NCBI GenBank assembly: GCA_030424715.1
Contig: JAUHWH010000003.1
Span: 132,148-196,147 of the forward strand
Direction: 5' to 3'
Length of the DNA: 64,000 nt
Origin: Bdellovibrionia bacterium
GTDB lineage: Bacteria > Bdellovibrionota > Bdellovibrionia > Bdellovibrionales > JAGQZY01
The stretch's first letter is position 1. Each line of letters opens with the position of its first letter. The notes beneath the pieces are model-generated. The model ran no database searches. It was not told the DNA's origin and saw only the letters and a list, made by a program, of their open reading frames with translations. Of the stretch, positions 16,568-26,091 are shown piece by piece. Position numbers and translations under genes: made by a program.

Positions 16568-17734
16568 TTAACGAATGGCTTCGATACCAGTCGCGGCGAG
16601 GCCAACGACCAGGCGATGAATGTCTTCTGTCCCTTCATAGGTGTTCACCGTTTCTAAGTTCATCATGTGACGAATCACGGGGTACTCGTCAATAATGCCA
16701 TTACCACCCAGCATGTCGCGGGCTTCGCGAGCAACGTCGAGAGCCATGCGGCAGTTGTTCATTTTAGCAAGGGAGACATGATGGGGCTCCATCTTGCCGG
16801 CTTCTTTCATGCGGCCCAGTTGTAAGGCCAACAGCTGTCCTTTGGTGATCTCTTGCACCATCTTTACCAACTTCGCCTGAGCCAATTGGTAACCCGCCAA
16901 GGGTTTTGTAAAAATCATGCGTTCTTTCGAGTAATTCAAAGCTTCGTGGTAACAAGTGTTCGCGGCACCCAAAACACCCCATGCAATGCCGTAGCGCGCT
17001 TGGGTCAGGCAGCTCAGGGGGCCTCGCAAACTGGCAATGCCTGGTAAAATGGCGTCTTCCGGCACGATACAGTCCTGAAAGTGCAACTCCGAGGTCGTAC
17101 TCACACGCAACGAAAACTTGCCCTTCATCAAAGAAGTCGTGAAACCAGGGGTGCCTTTCTCGACAATAAAACCATGCACTTTGCCATCGAGTTTGGCCCA
17201 CACAACAGCCACATCACTGACACAACCATTGGTGATCCACATTTTGTTACCGTTGAGTTTGTAGCCGCCGTCGACTTTTTCTGCTGTGGTAAGCATACCA
17301 CCGGGGTTGGACCCGGCATCGGGCTCTGTCAGGCCAAAACAGCCAATCATTTCGGCTTTGGCGAGCTTCGGTAGATACTTTTGCTTTTGCTCTTCAGAGC
17401 CGTAGGCATAAATCGGATACATAACCAAAGCCCCTTGTACCGAGCAAAACGAGCGAATCCCTGAATCGGCACGCTCCAGCTCTTGCATCAAGAGTCCATA
17501 TGCGACATCGCCCAAACCGGGACAGTCATAGCCTTTGATTGTTGAACCCAGCAGACCCAGCTCAGCAAAGCGGGGAATGAGCTCCATGGGGAATTTCTCG
17601 TCACGATTGGCTTGTTGAAGAGTCGGAATGATTTCGTTAGTGGCAAACTCACGAACCGTGTTGCGCACCATGAGCTCTTCGTCGGTGAGTAGACTATCAA
17701 AATCCATATAATTCAGTGATTCATAAGCGGCCAT
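16568..17734 (-). CDS. gcdH: Glutaryl-CoA dehydrogenase
   Basis: FAD-dependent acyl-CoA dehydrogenase that oxidises and decarboxylates glutaryl-CoA to crotonyl-CoA at the end of lysine and tryptophan breakdown. Characteristic stretches include SVQGALVMYPIYAYGSEEQ, the flavin-binding GCFGLTEPDAGSNPG and WITNG. The catalytic glutamate is E367 in NTYEGTEDIH. The YPIYAYGSEEQ-type sequence and the YEGT context fit the glutaryl rather than the straight-chain acyl-CoA group. Length 388 is normal. ATG at 17734 follows GAGGGAG. It is divergent from the E1 fusion gene at 17910, sharing a 175-nt control region. Confidence 0.92.
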   Translation of the reverse strand: MAAYESLNYMDFDSLLTDEELMVRNTVREFATNEIIPTLQQANRDEKFPMELIPRFAELGLLGSTIKGYDCPGLGDVAYGLLMQELERADSGIRSFCSVQGALVMYPIYAYGSEEQKQKYLPKLAKAEMIGCFGLTEPDAGSNPGGMLTTAEKVDGGYKLNGNKMWITNGCVSDVAVVWAKLDGKVHGFIVEKGTPGFTTSLMKGKFSLRVSTTSELHFQDCIVPEDAILPGIASLRGPLSCLTQARYGIAWGVLGAANTCYHEALNYSKERMIFTKPLAGYQLAQAKLVKMVQEITKGQLLALQLGRMKEAGKMEPHHVSLAKMNNCRMALDVAREARDMLGGNGIIDEYPVIRHMMNLETVNTYEGTEDIHRLVVGLAATGIEAIR

Positions 17735-17817
17735 GTTTTCTCCCTCTCAAGTCTGTTCCTCTTTTAAAACGCTCGAAAGCACAATAAAGATTCTTTTCAT
17801 CCTGCAATATTTAAAAA

Positions 17818-17856
17818 TGCCATTGCCATTGCCCTCTAGGATAGGGGAAAATGGCA
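17818..17856. promoter_or_regulatory. Extended hairpin in the gcdH/E1 divergent region
   Basis: TGCCATT (17818-17824) can pair with AATGGCA (17850-17856), and a nested CCCT/AGGG stem closes a CTAGGAT loop. The left arm also holds a GCCATT direct repeat. It lies 54 nt before the E1 start and could be an operator or leader structure controlling one or both genes. Confidence 0.35.
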
Positions 17857-17909
17857 CAGAAGAGTAGAAATCGATCCTTGTGCATCACATCAAGAATGGA
17901 GAAAATCCC

Positions 17910-20123
17910 ATGAGCCTTTTTAACCGTGCTGAGGTTGTAGACAAAAACTTTCAAGAATCGGTCAAAGCTCAAGATTTTCCCGAAGCGAAGTCCTATTCTA
18001 GCCTGAGGAGCGGCGGTCTCCTGCCCGAAGAGTTGATTGATTTGTTTGAGACCCAAGTGATGAGCCGGCTTCTAGACCTTCGTGCCCGAGAGCTAAAGAA
18101 AGACAACCTTTGCTACTACACCATTGGTAGCTCCGGCCACGAGGGCAACGCCGCCTTCGCCAAAGCCTTTCGTCATACTGACATGGCATTTTTGCACTAT
18201 CGGTCAGGGCCCTTTTTTATTCAGCGAGCCAAGCAGCTAAAAGGCAGCACGCCGCTTTTTGATCTACTCCTTTCGTTTATGGCCTCCAAAGAGGACCCCA
18301 TCTCTGGGGGACGACATAAAGTTCTTGGCAGTAAAGACCTCTTTATCCCGCCACAGACCAGCACCATCGCCTCTCATCTTCCGAAAGCGGTGGGAGCGGC
18401 TCTCTCCATTTCAAAGGCCAATGACCTCGGTATCGTAGGCACCATGCCCAAGGACGCTGTCGCCTTGTGCAGTTTCGGAGACGCCTCTAGCAATCACTCA
18501 ACGGCTCTGGGAGCGGTAAACACCGCCAGTTGGATCTCCTATCAGAATATTAAACTGCCGTTGGTGTTCTTTTGCGAAGACAACGGCGTGGGGATTTCAG
18601 TGAAGACCCCCAATGATTGGATCAAAAAGAATTTTTCAAACCGACCCGGCTTGCTCTACCTCGAATGCGATGGGCTTAACTTGATTGATGTCTATCAAAC
18701 CTGTCGCCATGCCGAGCAACAGGCCCGTTATCGTAAAAAGCCAGTGTTTGTCCGCATGAAGACGGTGCGTCTACTGGGCCATGCCGGCTCCGACGTCGAG
18801 TCCAACTACCACAGTATCGAGCACATTCAACAAACCGAGCGGCAAGATCCTTTGCTCCACAGCGCTCGCTTGCTGATTGAAAACCAAGTGTTATCGAGCC
18901 AGGAGATTTTAAATCTCTATGAACACATACGGAAGCGTATTTTCCATGTATCACAAGAAGTGGTCACCCGCAGACCACTAGAGAACATCGATGAAGTGGC
19001 CGCAAGTATTACGGCCTGTGAAATTCCGAAGCCACCAGTCGCGGCGCCAATCCTAGAGAAGCGCGAAGAGGTGTTCGGCAAAGAGTTCGAGAAACTCTCG
19101 GCTCCACAGCATATGGCCAAGCTGATCAACTGGGGACTCACAGATATTATGCTGCAATACCCAAACACTCTGGTGTTTGGTGAGGACGTGGCTGAGAAAG
19201 GCGGCGTCTACCACGTGACCGACAATTTAAAAAAACGCTTCCGTTCGCGGCGCGTGTTTAACTCGCCTCTCGATGAACAATCCATCTTGGGCACAGCCAT
19301 CGGATTGGCTCACAATAATTTTATTCCTATACCGGAAATTCAATTTCTTGCTTATGTACACAACGCCGAAGACCAAATTCGTGGTGAGGCGGCAACGCTG
19401 CCATTCTTCTCGCAGGGGCAGTACACCAATCCGATGGTGGTCCGCATTGCTGGCTTGGCCTACCAGAGAGGTTTTGGTGGACACTTTCACAACGACAACT
19501 CTCTGGCGGTGTTTCGCGACATTCCGGGCCTGATCATCGCTGTTCCTTCTCGGGGGGACGATGCCGTTAAAATGCTACGCACCTGCTTAAAAGAAGCCCA
19601 CGAAAATGGCCGGGTTTGCATTTTTATTGAACCCATTGCTCGCTACATGACGCGTGACCTGCACGAAGACAACGACAAACTTTGGACCTTTCTATACCCA
19701 GAGCCAGAAGAGGTCAGTCCCCTCGGAGAGTTTTCGGTATACGGAGAAGGTGAGACTGTGCTTCTCACTTACGGCAATGGCACCTATTACTCATTGCAAG
19801 CGCAAGATATTTTGCAAAGAGAGCATGGACTGCAAACCCAAGTGATTGATCTCAAGTGGATCGCCCCTTTAAATTACGAAGCTTTGATTGAAGCTTTACA
19901 AACTAAAAAACAAGTTCTGTTTGTGGAAGAGTGCCGGCAGACAGGGTCGTTGGCCGAGGGCGTTCTTGCCCAGCTAAGCACTCTCATGCATGGCCCCCGT
20001 TGGGGCTTACATGCGGCGGAAGATTGTTTTATACCCCTGGGACCAGCGGCCACCGCCGGGCTCCCCAGTAAAGAAAGCATCGTTGCCGCCACCCTGAAAC
20101 TAGTGGGAGCCCATAATGAGTAA
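17910..20123 (+). CDS. 2-oxoacid dehydrogenase E1, alpha and beta subunits fused
   Basis: 737-residue thiamine-diphosphate enzyme. The N-terminal half is E1alpha of the branched-chain 2-oxoacid dehydrogenase type, with the ThDP motif GDAS at 190-193 and EDN at 223-225. The C-terminal half, from about residue 395, is E1beta, with FGEDVAEKGGVY and SPLDEQSILG. The normally separate subunits are joined in one chain. ATG at 17910 was chosen because GGAG lies at 17898-17901; a GTG at 17880 is less likely. E2 and E3 genes are absent nearby. The next gene overlaps by 8 nt. The substrate could be branched-chain 2-oxoacids or, given gcdH next door, 2-oxoadipate. Confidence 0.88.
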   Translation: MSLFNRAEVVDKNFQESVKAQDFPEAKSYSSLRSGGLLPEELIDLFETQVMSRLLDLRARELKKDNLCYYTIGSSGHEGNAAFAKAFRHTDMAFLHYRSGPFFIQRAKQLKGSTPLFDLLLSFMASKEDPISGGRHKVLGSKDLFIPPQTSTIASHLPKAVGAALSISKANDLGIVGTMPKDAVALCSFGDASSNHSTALGAVNTASWISYQNIKLPLVFFCEDNGVGISVKTPNDWIKKNFSNRPGLLYLECDGLNLIDVYQTCRHAEQQARYRKKPVFVRMKTVRLLGHAGSDVESNYHSIEHIQQTERQDPLLHSARLLIENQVLSSQEILNLYEHIRKRIFHVSQEVVTRRPLENIDEVAASITACEIPKPPVAAPILEKREEVFGKEFEKLSAPQHMAKLINWGLTDIMLQYPNTLVFGEDVAEKGGVYHVTDNLKKRFRSRRVFNSPLDEQSILGTAIGLAHNNFIPIPEIQFLAYVHNAEDQIRGEAATLPFFSQGQYTNPMVVRIAGLAYQRGFGGHFHNDNSLAVFRDIPGLIIAVPSRGDDAVKMLRTCLKEAHENGRVCIFIEPIARYMTRDLHEDNDKLWTFLYPEPEEVSPLGEFSVYGEGETVLLTYGNGTYYSLQAQDILQREHGLQTQVIDLKWIAPLNYEALIEALQTKKQVLFVEECRQTGSLAEGVLAQLSTLMHGPRWGLHAAEDCFIPLGPAATAGLPSKESIVAATLKLVGAHNE

Positions 20124-21153
20124 AAAAAGAGTGGTCGTTGTTTGTCCTGGCCGAGGATCCTACACCAAAGAGAACCTCGGAACCTTACACGGGCGTCCAT
20201 CCATAGCCCAAGATGTTCTCGCAATCGACAAAGAGCGCACCGAGCGGGGCTATCCCACCATCACCGAGCTAGATAGCGCCCCACAATTTAAGACCTCGCT
20301 GCACACCAAAGGGGAGCACGCATCGCCGTTGATCTATGCCTGTGCGAAAGCGGACTTTCTAGAGATCGATCAAGATCATTTCGAGATCGTGGCCGTTTGT
20401 GGAAACTCCATGGGGTGGTACCTCACTTTGGCCTTGGCGCAAGCTTTAAACCCCATGGACTCATACCACTTGATCCAAACCATGGGCTCCATGATGAAAG
20501 GAGGATTGATTGGCGGTCAGATCATCTATCCCGTCATTGGTGAAGACTGGCGGGTGGACCCAGCGCAGGTTCTTTTAATCGAAAACACCCTTCGAGAAGT
20601 CAATCTTCTGCCGGACTGCGAAGTTCATTTGTCGATCCATCTGGGGGGTTACAAAGTCTTGGCGGGCAACAAGGCTGGTTTGCAACAACTGATGCAACGG
20701 CTGCCGAAACAAGACCCTTTCCCTTTTCAGCTGGTGAATCACGGTGCATTTCATACGCCACTTCTCAAAGACATTTCTGAAAAAGCCGAACACTCCCTTT
20801 ATCACTTGCAGTTCTCAAAACCGAAGTTTCCTATGATCGATGGCCGTGGTAAGATTTGGACCACCTACGGCAGTGATTTGAAAGATTTGTACAGCTACAC
20901 CATCGGCCATCAAGTGATCGAACCTTACGACTTCACTCAGTCCATTGAAACGGCCCTCAAAGAGTTTGCACCCGACCACTTAGTTCTTTTGGGTCCCGGC
21001 AATAGTTTGGGTGGCGCCATTGGGCAAAGTCTGATTCAGTATGGGTGGCGCGGGATTCAGAGCAAATCCGACTTTGTCGAGTTGCAAAAGCAGAAGCCCT
21101 ATTTGATATCCATGGGTGTTCCAGAACAACGTCAGCTGCTCAGCAAGCACTGA
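20116..21153 (+). CDS. Acyltransferase-domain protein (FabD-like)
   Basis: 345 residues with the acyl-transferase fold of malonyl-CoA:ACP transacylases. The nucleophile serine is S98 in GNSMGW (usually GHSLGE) and the catalytic histidine H213 in NHGAFHTPLL. Replacement of the residues flanking the serine suggests a different acyl specificity from FabD. It overlaps the E1 fusion gene by 8 nt, an arrangement that implies coupled expression, so it may move the acyl product or a precursor to a carrier. That link is inference. Fold assignment is good; the acyl group is unknown. Confidence 0.8.
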   Translation: MSKKRVVVVCPGRGSYTKENLGTLHGRPSIAQDVLAIDKERTERGYPTITELDSAPQFKTSLHTKGEHASPLIYACAKADFLEIDQDHFEIVAVCGNSMGWYLTLALAQALNPMDSYHLIQTMGSMMKGGLIGGQIIYPVIGEDWRVDPAQVLLIENTLREVNLLPDCEVHLSIHLGGYKVLAGNKAGLQQLMQRLPKQDPFPFQLVNHGAFHTPLLKDISEKAEHSLYHLQFSKPKFPMIDGRGKIWTTYGSDLKDLYSYTIGHQVIEPYDFTQSIETALKEFAPDHLVLLGPGNSLGGAIGQSLIQYGWRGIQSKSDFVELQKQKPYLISMGVPEQRQLLSKH

Positions 21154-21242
21154 AACGGCTTTGCGCAAATTGTCTGTTGTATAACCTGTAAATATCTATT
21201 TCTTTCAACAATTATAAGCCCTTAGAAAACCACCTTGGTAGA

Positions 21243-21263
21243 ATTGTCAAAAAAATTGACAAT
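21243..21263. promoter_or_regulatory. 8-bp inverted repeat upstream of the lipoprotein operon
   Basis: ATTGTCAA and TTGACAAT flank five A residues, a perfect symmetrical site 162 nt before the first gene of the 21.4-33.7 kb operon. The right arm includes TTGACA, but no good -10 box is spaced correctly. An operator or a weak terminator for the preceding gene are both possible. Confidence 0.35.
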
Positions 21264-21424
21264 CGCCTCTCTTCGAGATCAACGAATAACCTGGTAATTT
21301 CAATATCTTACTGATTGGCCCTAATCTTGAACTCTAAAGGTGCGTTGAACCATCTAAAAGTTCTCGACCGTCTATATATAGGTTTTCTATGTCGTGATTG
21401 ATCGAGCTGAAAGGGAAGAGATCC

Positions 21425-22291
21425 GTGATCAAGAAGAACGCCTCCGTTAAACAGACCACATTGTTGTTTACAGCAATGATCCTCGTGCTGTTTGCCAGTT
21501 CTGTTGCGTTCAGCTCTTTTGAGAACAGCACGGCCGTTGGTGTTGAAGACAAAGAGGCAAAACTCGTTTTGGTTAACAGTTTTGGCTACCGGATCACTAC
21601 CGACACGGCTGACAACAATAGCCAAAAGGTTTTTAACCAAGGCTTAGCTTACAGCGGGACCCTTTTCTTTTTAGACCAATACTATGCCATAGCGAACATT
21701 GGTGCTGCCTACCACACTGTGGACGCTACCCTTATCGAACAAGACAATGGCTCCATTCAATTATCCGACATGTTAATTGGTGTCGGTACCAAAGGTTTCC
21801 ATTTATATAAATCTCAGCGCGACAGTGTCTCCGCGTTTGCCAAAATCTTTAATGTACTCCCATTGAGCGAAAGAAGTCGTAACGAAGGCTACCGCTCCAT
21901 ACCTTCTATTTCAGGTGATTTGGCCTATCAGCAGGGCCCTTGGGGATTTGTTATTTCCGCCGAGCAGGCCTATGTCTTTAACGAATTTGATACCAACGTC
22001 CAAGGATTATACAACTTGCAGTCCGCCGTATCGGGGGGAATGACCCTGCGCTACTCCCATCGCTACTTTCGTTTGCAATACAGCTATCGCGCGGGCGTGC
22101 GTACTTATATGGACAACAACCGTCTTGGTGGGTCCGGGAACAGTTTTTCAGTCACCGGTATTATCAATCAAAACTTTTGGGCTTCGGTCAGCACGACCAA
22201 TGTGAACTATCTTGACGAACAATTTATCGATGTTTGGTTTTATAACCCTTTTGAAAGAATTTATAACCTAAGAATGGGAGTCACCTTCTAA
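21425..22291 (+). CDS. Probable outer-membrane beta-barrel protein
   Basis: 288 residues from GTG at 21425; TTG at 21398 is an alternative, but AAGGGAAGAG lies well placed before the GTG. A signal peptide runs to about residue 28. The mature protein is made of alternating hydrophobic/polar strands with many aromatic residues at strand ends, and the last residue is phenylalanine (RMGVTF), the usual signal for barrel insertion. It is therefore a likely outer-membrane barrel of about ten to twelve strands. Its stop overlaps the start of the protease lipoprotein gene (TAATG), so it is the first gene of a coupled operon and probably a partner or anchor for the large lipoproteins. Confidence 0.75.
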   Translation: MIKKNASVKQTTLLFTAMILVLFASSVAFSSFENSTAVGVEDKEAKLVLVNSFGYRITTDTADNNSQKVFNQGLAYSGTLFFLDQYYAIANIGAAYHTVDATLIEQDNGSIQLSDMLIGVGTKGFHLYKSQRDSVSAFAKIFNVLPLSERSRNEGYRSIPSISGDLAYQQGPWGFVISAEQAYVFNEFDTNVQGLYNLQSAVSGGMTLRYSHRYFRLQYSYRAGVRTYMDNNRLGGSGNSFSVTGIINQNFWASVSTTNVNYLDEQFIDVWFYNPFERIYNLRMGVTF

Positions 22292-25200
22292 TGAAAGTTC
22301 TATTAACGATCACCCTCTTATTTAGCTTCGCTTTGACCGCCTGTAATGTGAAAAAGCGGGATGCGGAAACTCCAGTACCAACCCTCAAGCGGGTGAATAC
22401 GGACTTCTTTTTTAACTTTAACGAAGACCGCACGTCCTACACTTCAAAGCGATTTCTTTTTGGTTCAAGTATCGAAGATAAGGCCGGTCCTTACCGAGAC
22501 CTTTATATGGATCACTGGAACCTAGAGGGACACGCCAATATTGAGTTCGAATACAATCAAGAGGGTAACAAACTTATCGGAAAACTGGTGAATCCGACCT
22601 ATCCCAACGACAAAAGCAAGTGGCAAATTATAGTCACCTTTGATATCTCCAGCGCCTACTACGAAGAGAAAAGAGTGGATGCAACAGGCAGAACCAGCAA
22701 CGATGAGATCCGTCGCTCAGACCGTAGTGACCCTCGCGCTCGCCCTTTTATCGATTTAGAAATTAGCTCCATGAAGGTTTGGGCCACAGATCGTCTACAA
22801 AATCCAGTAACAGCGTTCATGGGTCAGACGGTTTACGATGTTGAATGGGCCAAAGAGGGCAATTTCCTCGGTTTTACAGTCATCGGAGGATCAGCCCTTC
22901 TAGGCCAAACCGCACAAACAACAAAACGCTTCAACCTTATGCAATTCGAACCCGGGTCGCCGGATTTCGAAGAAACCCCCTACCATCGTGACAATGACAA
23001 ATACACCCAGATTATTGACATCATCGGCTCACGTCCCAACCACTTTGGTGAGCGTCTTAAGGCCGTTCATTGGGACATCAATGCCAAAACAAAAAAGAAA
23101 CATGTGATTCATCTCCACAACTTTCCGGACAAGTACCTACACGTCGCACAAGACTCCGTAAAAGCCTGGAACGATGTTTTTCAAAAAGAAGTCGGCTATC
23201 GACCTTTTATTGCTGAAGTCTCAAAACGAAAATACGCCTTTGATTTGCGCTACCATACTATTCATTGGGTTGATGATATTCGTTTGTCTTCGGCTGGCCC
23301 ATTAGGACTCGCCAATATGGCAGCCGACATCACCAATGGTAAGGTCTTATGGACCGCGTCCATCATCTGGGGTGGCATGCTTGATCAATATGCGGCCATG
23401 GACATCCCATCGAGTGCTGGTAGCATCAGTGGTTTAACATCCAGTCGCTATAACCTAGAAGGTCTCGTTCCAGAAAGTATGACTTCTTGGAGAGCGCCAC
23501 TAGTAGCGAACACCAGTTTTAATCAGTTCGATAATCAAAATTTTGTGAACTTTCTCAGTCAATTTATTACAGACACCAGCAGTAACTGGATGAAGACACA
23601 AATTTCCGAAAAGACCGAAGAACTAGAGGAACTTGTAAAAACAGGTGACATCAATAAATCCACCATGGAATTACTCGTGGCTAACTACAAAGAACAGCTC
23701 AAAGAACTGCAGTCTTTGAATTCACCCAGTGAATTGCGTGCCGTTATGGCGAAGCTACTCGGTAAAGGATCTGTCAATCAAGTCGACGTCGGATCTGCTT
23801 GGCTAGACCTTAAAGACAATCCCTACAAGTTCGCTCAAATTTTGAAAGAAATCAAAATGGAGGACGTCACTAAGGACGACGGTGATTTGCTAGACATGGG
23901 TGCTTTTGACGCCAAATCAGAGGCTTACCAGGCTCTCCCGGAGACTCTTCGTAAACATATCATTGAGCACTCGGCTGAAACCATCAACCTTAGTTTTGAC
24001 GGTGACAACCCGGCTGTGGACATTCTTAGTGATCTCAGCTCAAGTTTTCAAGAGCTCAACACCGATGAACGCCCCATCGATATCGTTGACGTCAAAAAGT
24101 CAATGATGCGCAAAACTATTGTTCATGAAATTGGTCACACTCTTGGTTTGGCTCACAACTTTAAGGCCAACATTCTTCCTGAAAAGGGGACCGTGCCTAA
24201 CGCCATTTACAACGATCTCAAAGAAAAAGCCGAGAATGGCATGATCAACTCGAGCAGTATTATGGGTTATCCTGATGGACGTACAACGGTTCTTACTCCC
24301 TATGAAAATCAAGTGCCGGGCCACCATGATATCGCTCGCATCAAGTACCTCTATAAAAAACAGTATCCGATGTATGACAAATCCACCAATGGTGAATCCG
24401 ACTACGTGTGGAAGACTGTCGATGATAGCAATGGTCGCATCGAGCCCCAGGTCACGATTGACGGCAAAACTCTAACCCCAGGCTATCTACCAGGCTGTAA
24501 CGATTTTGCGGCTAGCTTTTACTCTGATCCCTATTGTAATCGGCATGATCGCGGTTACAACGCCCGTACGCTGATGAAAAGCTATTTCACAGGCTACTGG
24601 AACCGTATCATGAAAAATCTAGAATCTAATATCGATGCTCTGAAACGTCGCGACTACTTCGGCATAGAAAGATATCTATGGAGAATGACTTCGATGACTC
24701 TTTCTCGCGGGCGTCTGTTTCACGACTATATGAGAAACAAGTACCGCGATGAAATCGCGGCTCTTAACACAGCCACCACCAAGGGCACCTATCAAAACTT
24801 GATCTCTTTTTCTAACAGCTGTCGTAGCTTGGTGAACTCTGAGACGGGTGCTGATAAAACTTCAGACGAACTGGAAGCCATGAAAGATGGCAAGATCGTC
24901 TCCAATTTCATTGAAGAAAAGTCGGATGGTTCTTACGGCATCAATGAGTTCGGTGATCTTTGTATCGCGTCGACCATCTATTTTGATGAAATCAATAAAC
25001 TCGTTAATCTCGAGGGTAAAGAATACACTCAGATTGACTATTTCAACAGACTGATCCCAGGTGGTATTCGCTCTGGCGAGAGTCGGTCGGATTACGCCCA
25101 GGCTTTTGGTAGTTGGAAGCGCATGTCTTTGCTTCCCATTCGCTTTATGGTTATGCAGAGCATGATCTTGCCTTACGCCACAATGTCGACCCGTTATGGT

Positions 25201-26091
25201 GACTATCCGCTCTATCCTTACAACCGAGAGGACACCTCTTTTAGTACTGCGACACTTTTTCCAGAAGAGTACTTAAAAGTGGTTCGCTCACTGATCCAAA
25301 GCACCATGCATTTTGAAGATGCCAACAAGCAACCCCGCATCTCAAGATCTTTACTCTATCTTGGCTACTTTTTAAGGATGCAAGCTTACTCTGAGGATTC
25401 TCAGTTCTTTTCCTCTGATATATTGAAAGCGATTTCGGATCAAACGCAATTCCGTTTTTCTCAAGCATTGATCGAAGTCGAAGCCAACAAGATCAACAAC
25501 GATGACTACGCCAAGACCTTCAAAGGATCCATCTACAATGCTCATAACTCATTTGGTAAAGAGACTTTGGGGCCCATCTATTTGTTCTCGCTGGACAAGC
25601 TGATTATGGACTCCCAGCCCAACAGTCTAATACTGCAATTGTCTCCTGTGCGCTGGCGCTCAAACTCCAGTGGGGTTTCTCTCGCTATTAAACTCGACTA
25701 TGAGCCAAATATCCACTTTGAAGAACTCGATGCTTTCTCGCCACGCAAATATTTTATTAACCAGTATAAAAATGCCTTAACCACATGTATTGAAGGTAAC
25801 AACGCAGCCAATGACAACGGACTGCAGTCTTTCTTTACGAACACCACCGATGACGAGATCTTTCGAGGAATCGAAATACCCAATGATATCCATCGACGAG
25901 ATCGCGCCTACATAGAGCTGAATGACTCTATCGAGAAAGCGCTTCGTTTGTTTGCAGAAAAAAATAACTTTGATCTGCGAGAGTGCGAAAACGCAATCGA
26001 GACTCAAAAAGTGATGGTTTTGGGTGCCGCACTTATGGCCGGCCTGGTGTTTCCAGAGACCATTGACTATCTAGAAATGGGAGTTCGATAA
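22291..26091 (+). CDS. Giant lipoprotein with metzincin-type zinc protease domain
   Basis: 1266 residues. The lipobox ends at C18 (ALTAC), followed by Asn, so outer-membrane sorting is likely by the E. coli rule. The zinc motif HEIGHTLGLAH spans 612-622 and the methionine turn SIMGY contains M658, which together define a metzincin-like metalloprotease. The surroundings (HNFKAN, then a HHDIARIKYLY segment) resemble bacterial zinc proteases of the DUF4953/DUF5117 type. The rest is about 600 N-terminal and 600 C-terminal residues without recognisable domains. It is joined to the flanking genes by TAATG overlaps on both sides. I infer a surface or periplasmic protease acting with the barrel and the two lipoproteins that follow. 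Confidence 0.85.
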   Translation: MKVLLTITLLFSFALTACNVKKRDAETPVPTLKRVNTDFFFNFNEDRTSYTSKRFLFGSSIEDKAGPYRDLYMDHWNLEGHANIEFEYNQEGNKLIGKLVNPTYPNDKSKWQIIVTFDISSAYYEEKRVDATGRTSNDEIRRSDRSDPRARPFIDLEISSMKVWATDRLQNPVTAFMGQTVYDVEWAKEGNFLGFTVIGGSALLGQTAQTTKRFNLMQFEPGSPDFEETPYHRDNDKYTQIIDIIGSRPNHFGERLKAVHWDINAKTKKKHVIHLHNFPDKYLHVAQDSVKAWNDVFQKEVGYRPFIAEVSKRKYAFDLRYHTIHWVDDIRLSSAGPLGLANMAADITNGKVLWTASIIWGGMLDQYAAMDIPSSAGSISGLTSSRYNLEGLVPESMTSWRAPLVANTSFNQFDNQNFVNFLSQFITDTSSNWMKTQISEKTEELEELVKTGDINKSTMELLVANYKEQLKELQSLNSPSELRAVMAKLLGKGSVNQVDVGSAWLDLKDNPYKFAQILKEIKMEDVTKDDGDLLDMGAFDAKSEAYQALPETLRKHIIEHSAETINLSFDGDNPAVDILSDLSSSFQELNTDERPIDIVDVKKSMMRKTIVHEIGHTLGLAHNFKANILPEKGTVPNAIYNDLKEKAENGMINSSSIMGYPDGRTTVLTPYENQVPGHHDIARIKYLYKKQYPMYDKSTNGESDYVWKTVDDSNGRIEPQVTIDGKTLTPGYLPGCNDFAASFYSDPYCNRHDRGYNARTLMKSYFTGYWNRIMKNLESNIDALKRRDYFGIERYLWRMTSMTLSRGRLFHDYMRNKYRDEIAALNTATTKGTYQNLISFSNSCRSLVNSETGADKTSDELEAMKDGKIVSNFIEEKSDGSYGINEFGDLCIASTIYFDEINKLVNLEGKEYTQIDYFNRLIPGGIRSGESRSDYAQAFGSWKRMSLLPIRFMVMQSMILPYATMSTRYGDYPLYPYNREDTSFSTATLFPEEYLKVVRSLIQSTMHFEDANKQPRISRSLLYLGYFLRMQAYSEDSQFFSSDILKAISDQTQFRFSQALIEVEANKINNDDYAKTFKGSIYNAHNSFGKETLGPIYLFSLDKLIMDSQPNSLILQLSPVRWRSNSSGVSLAIKLDYEPNIHFEELDAFSPRKYFINQYKNALTTCIEGNNAANDNGLQSFFTNTTDDEIFRGIEIPNDIHRRDRAYIELNDSIEKALRLFAEKNNFDLRECENAIETQKVMVLGAALMAGLVFPETIDYLEMGVR

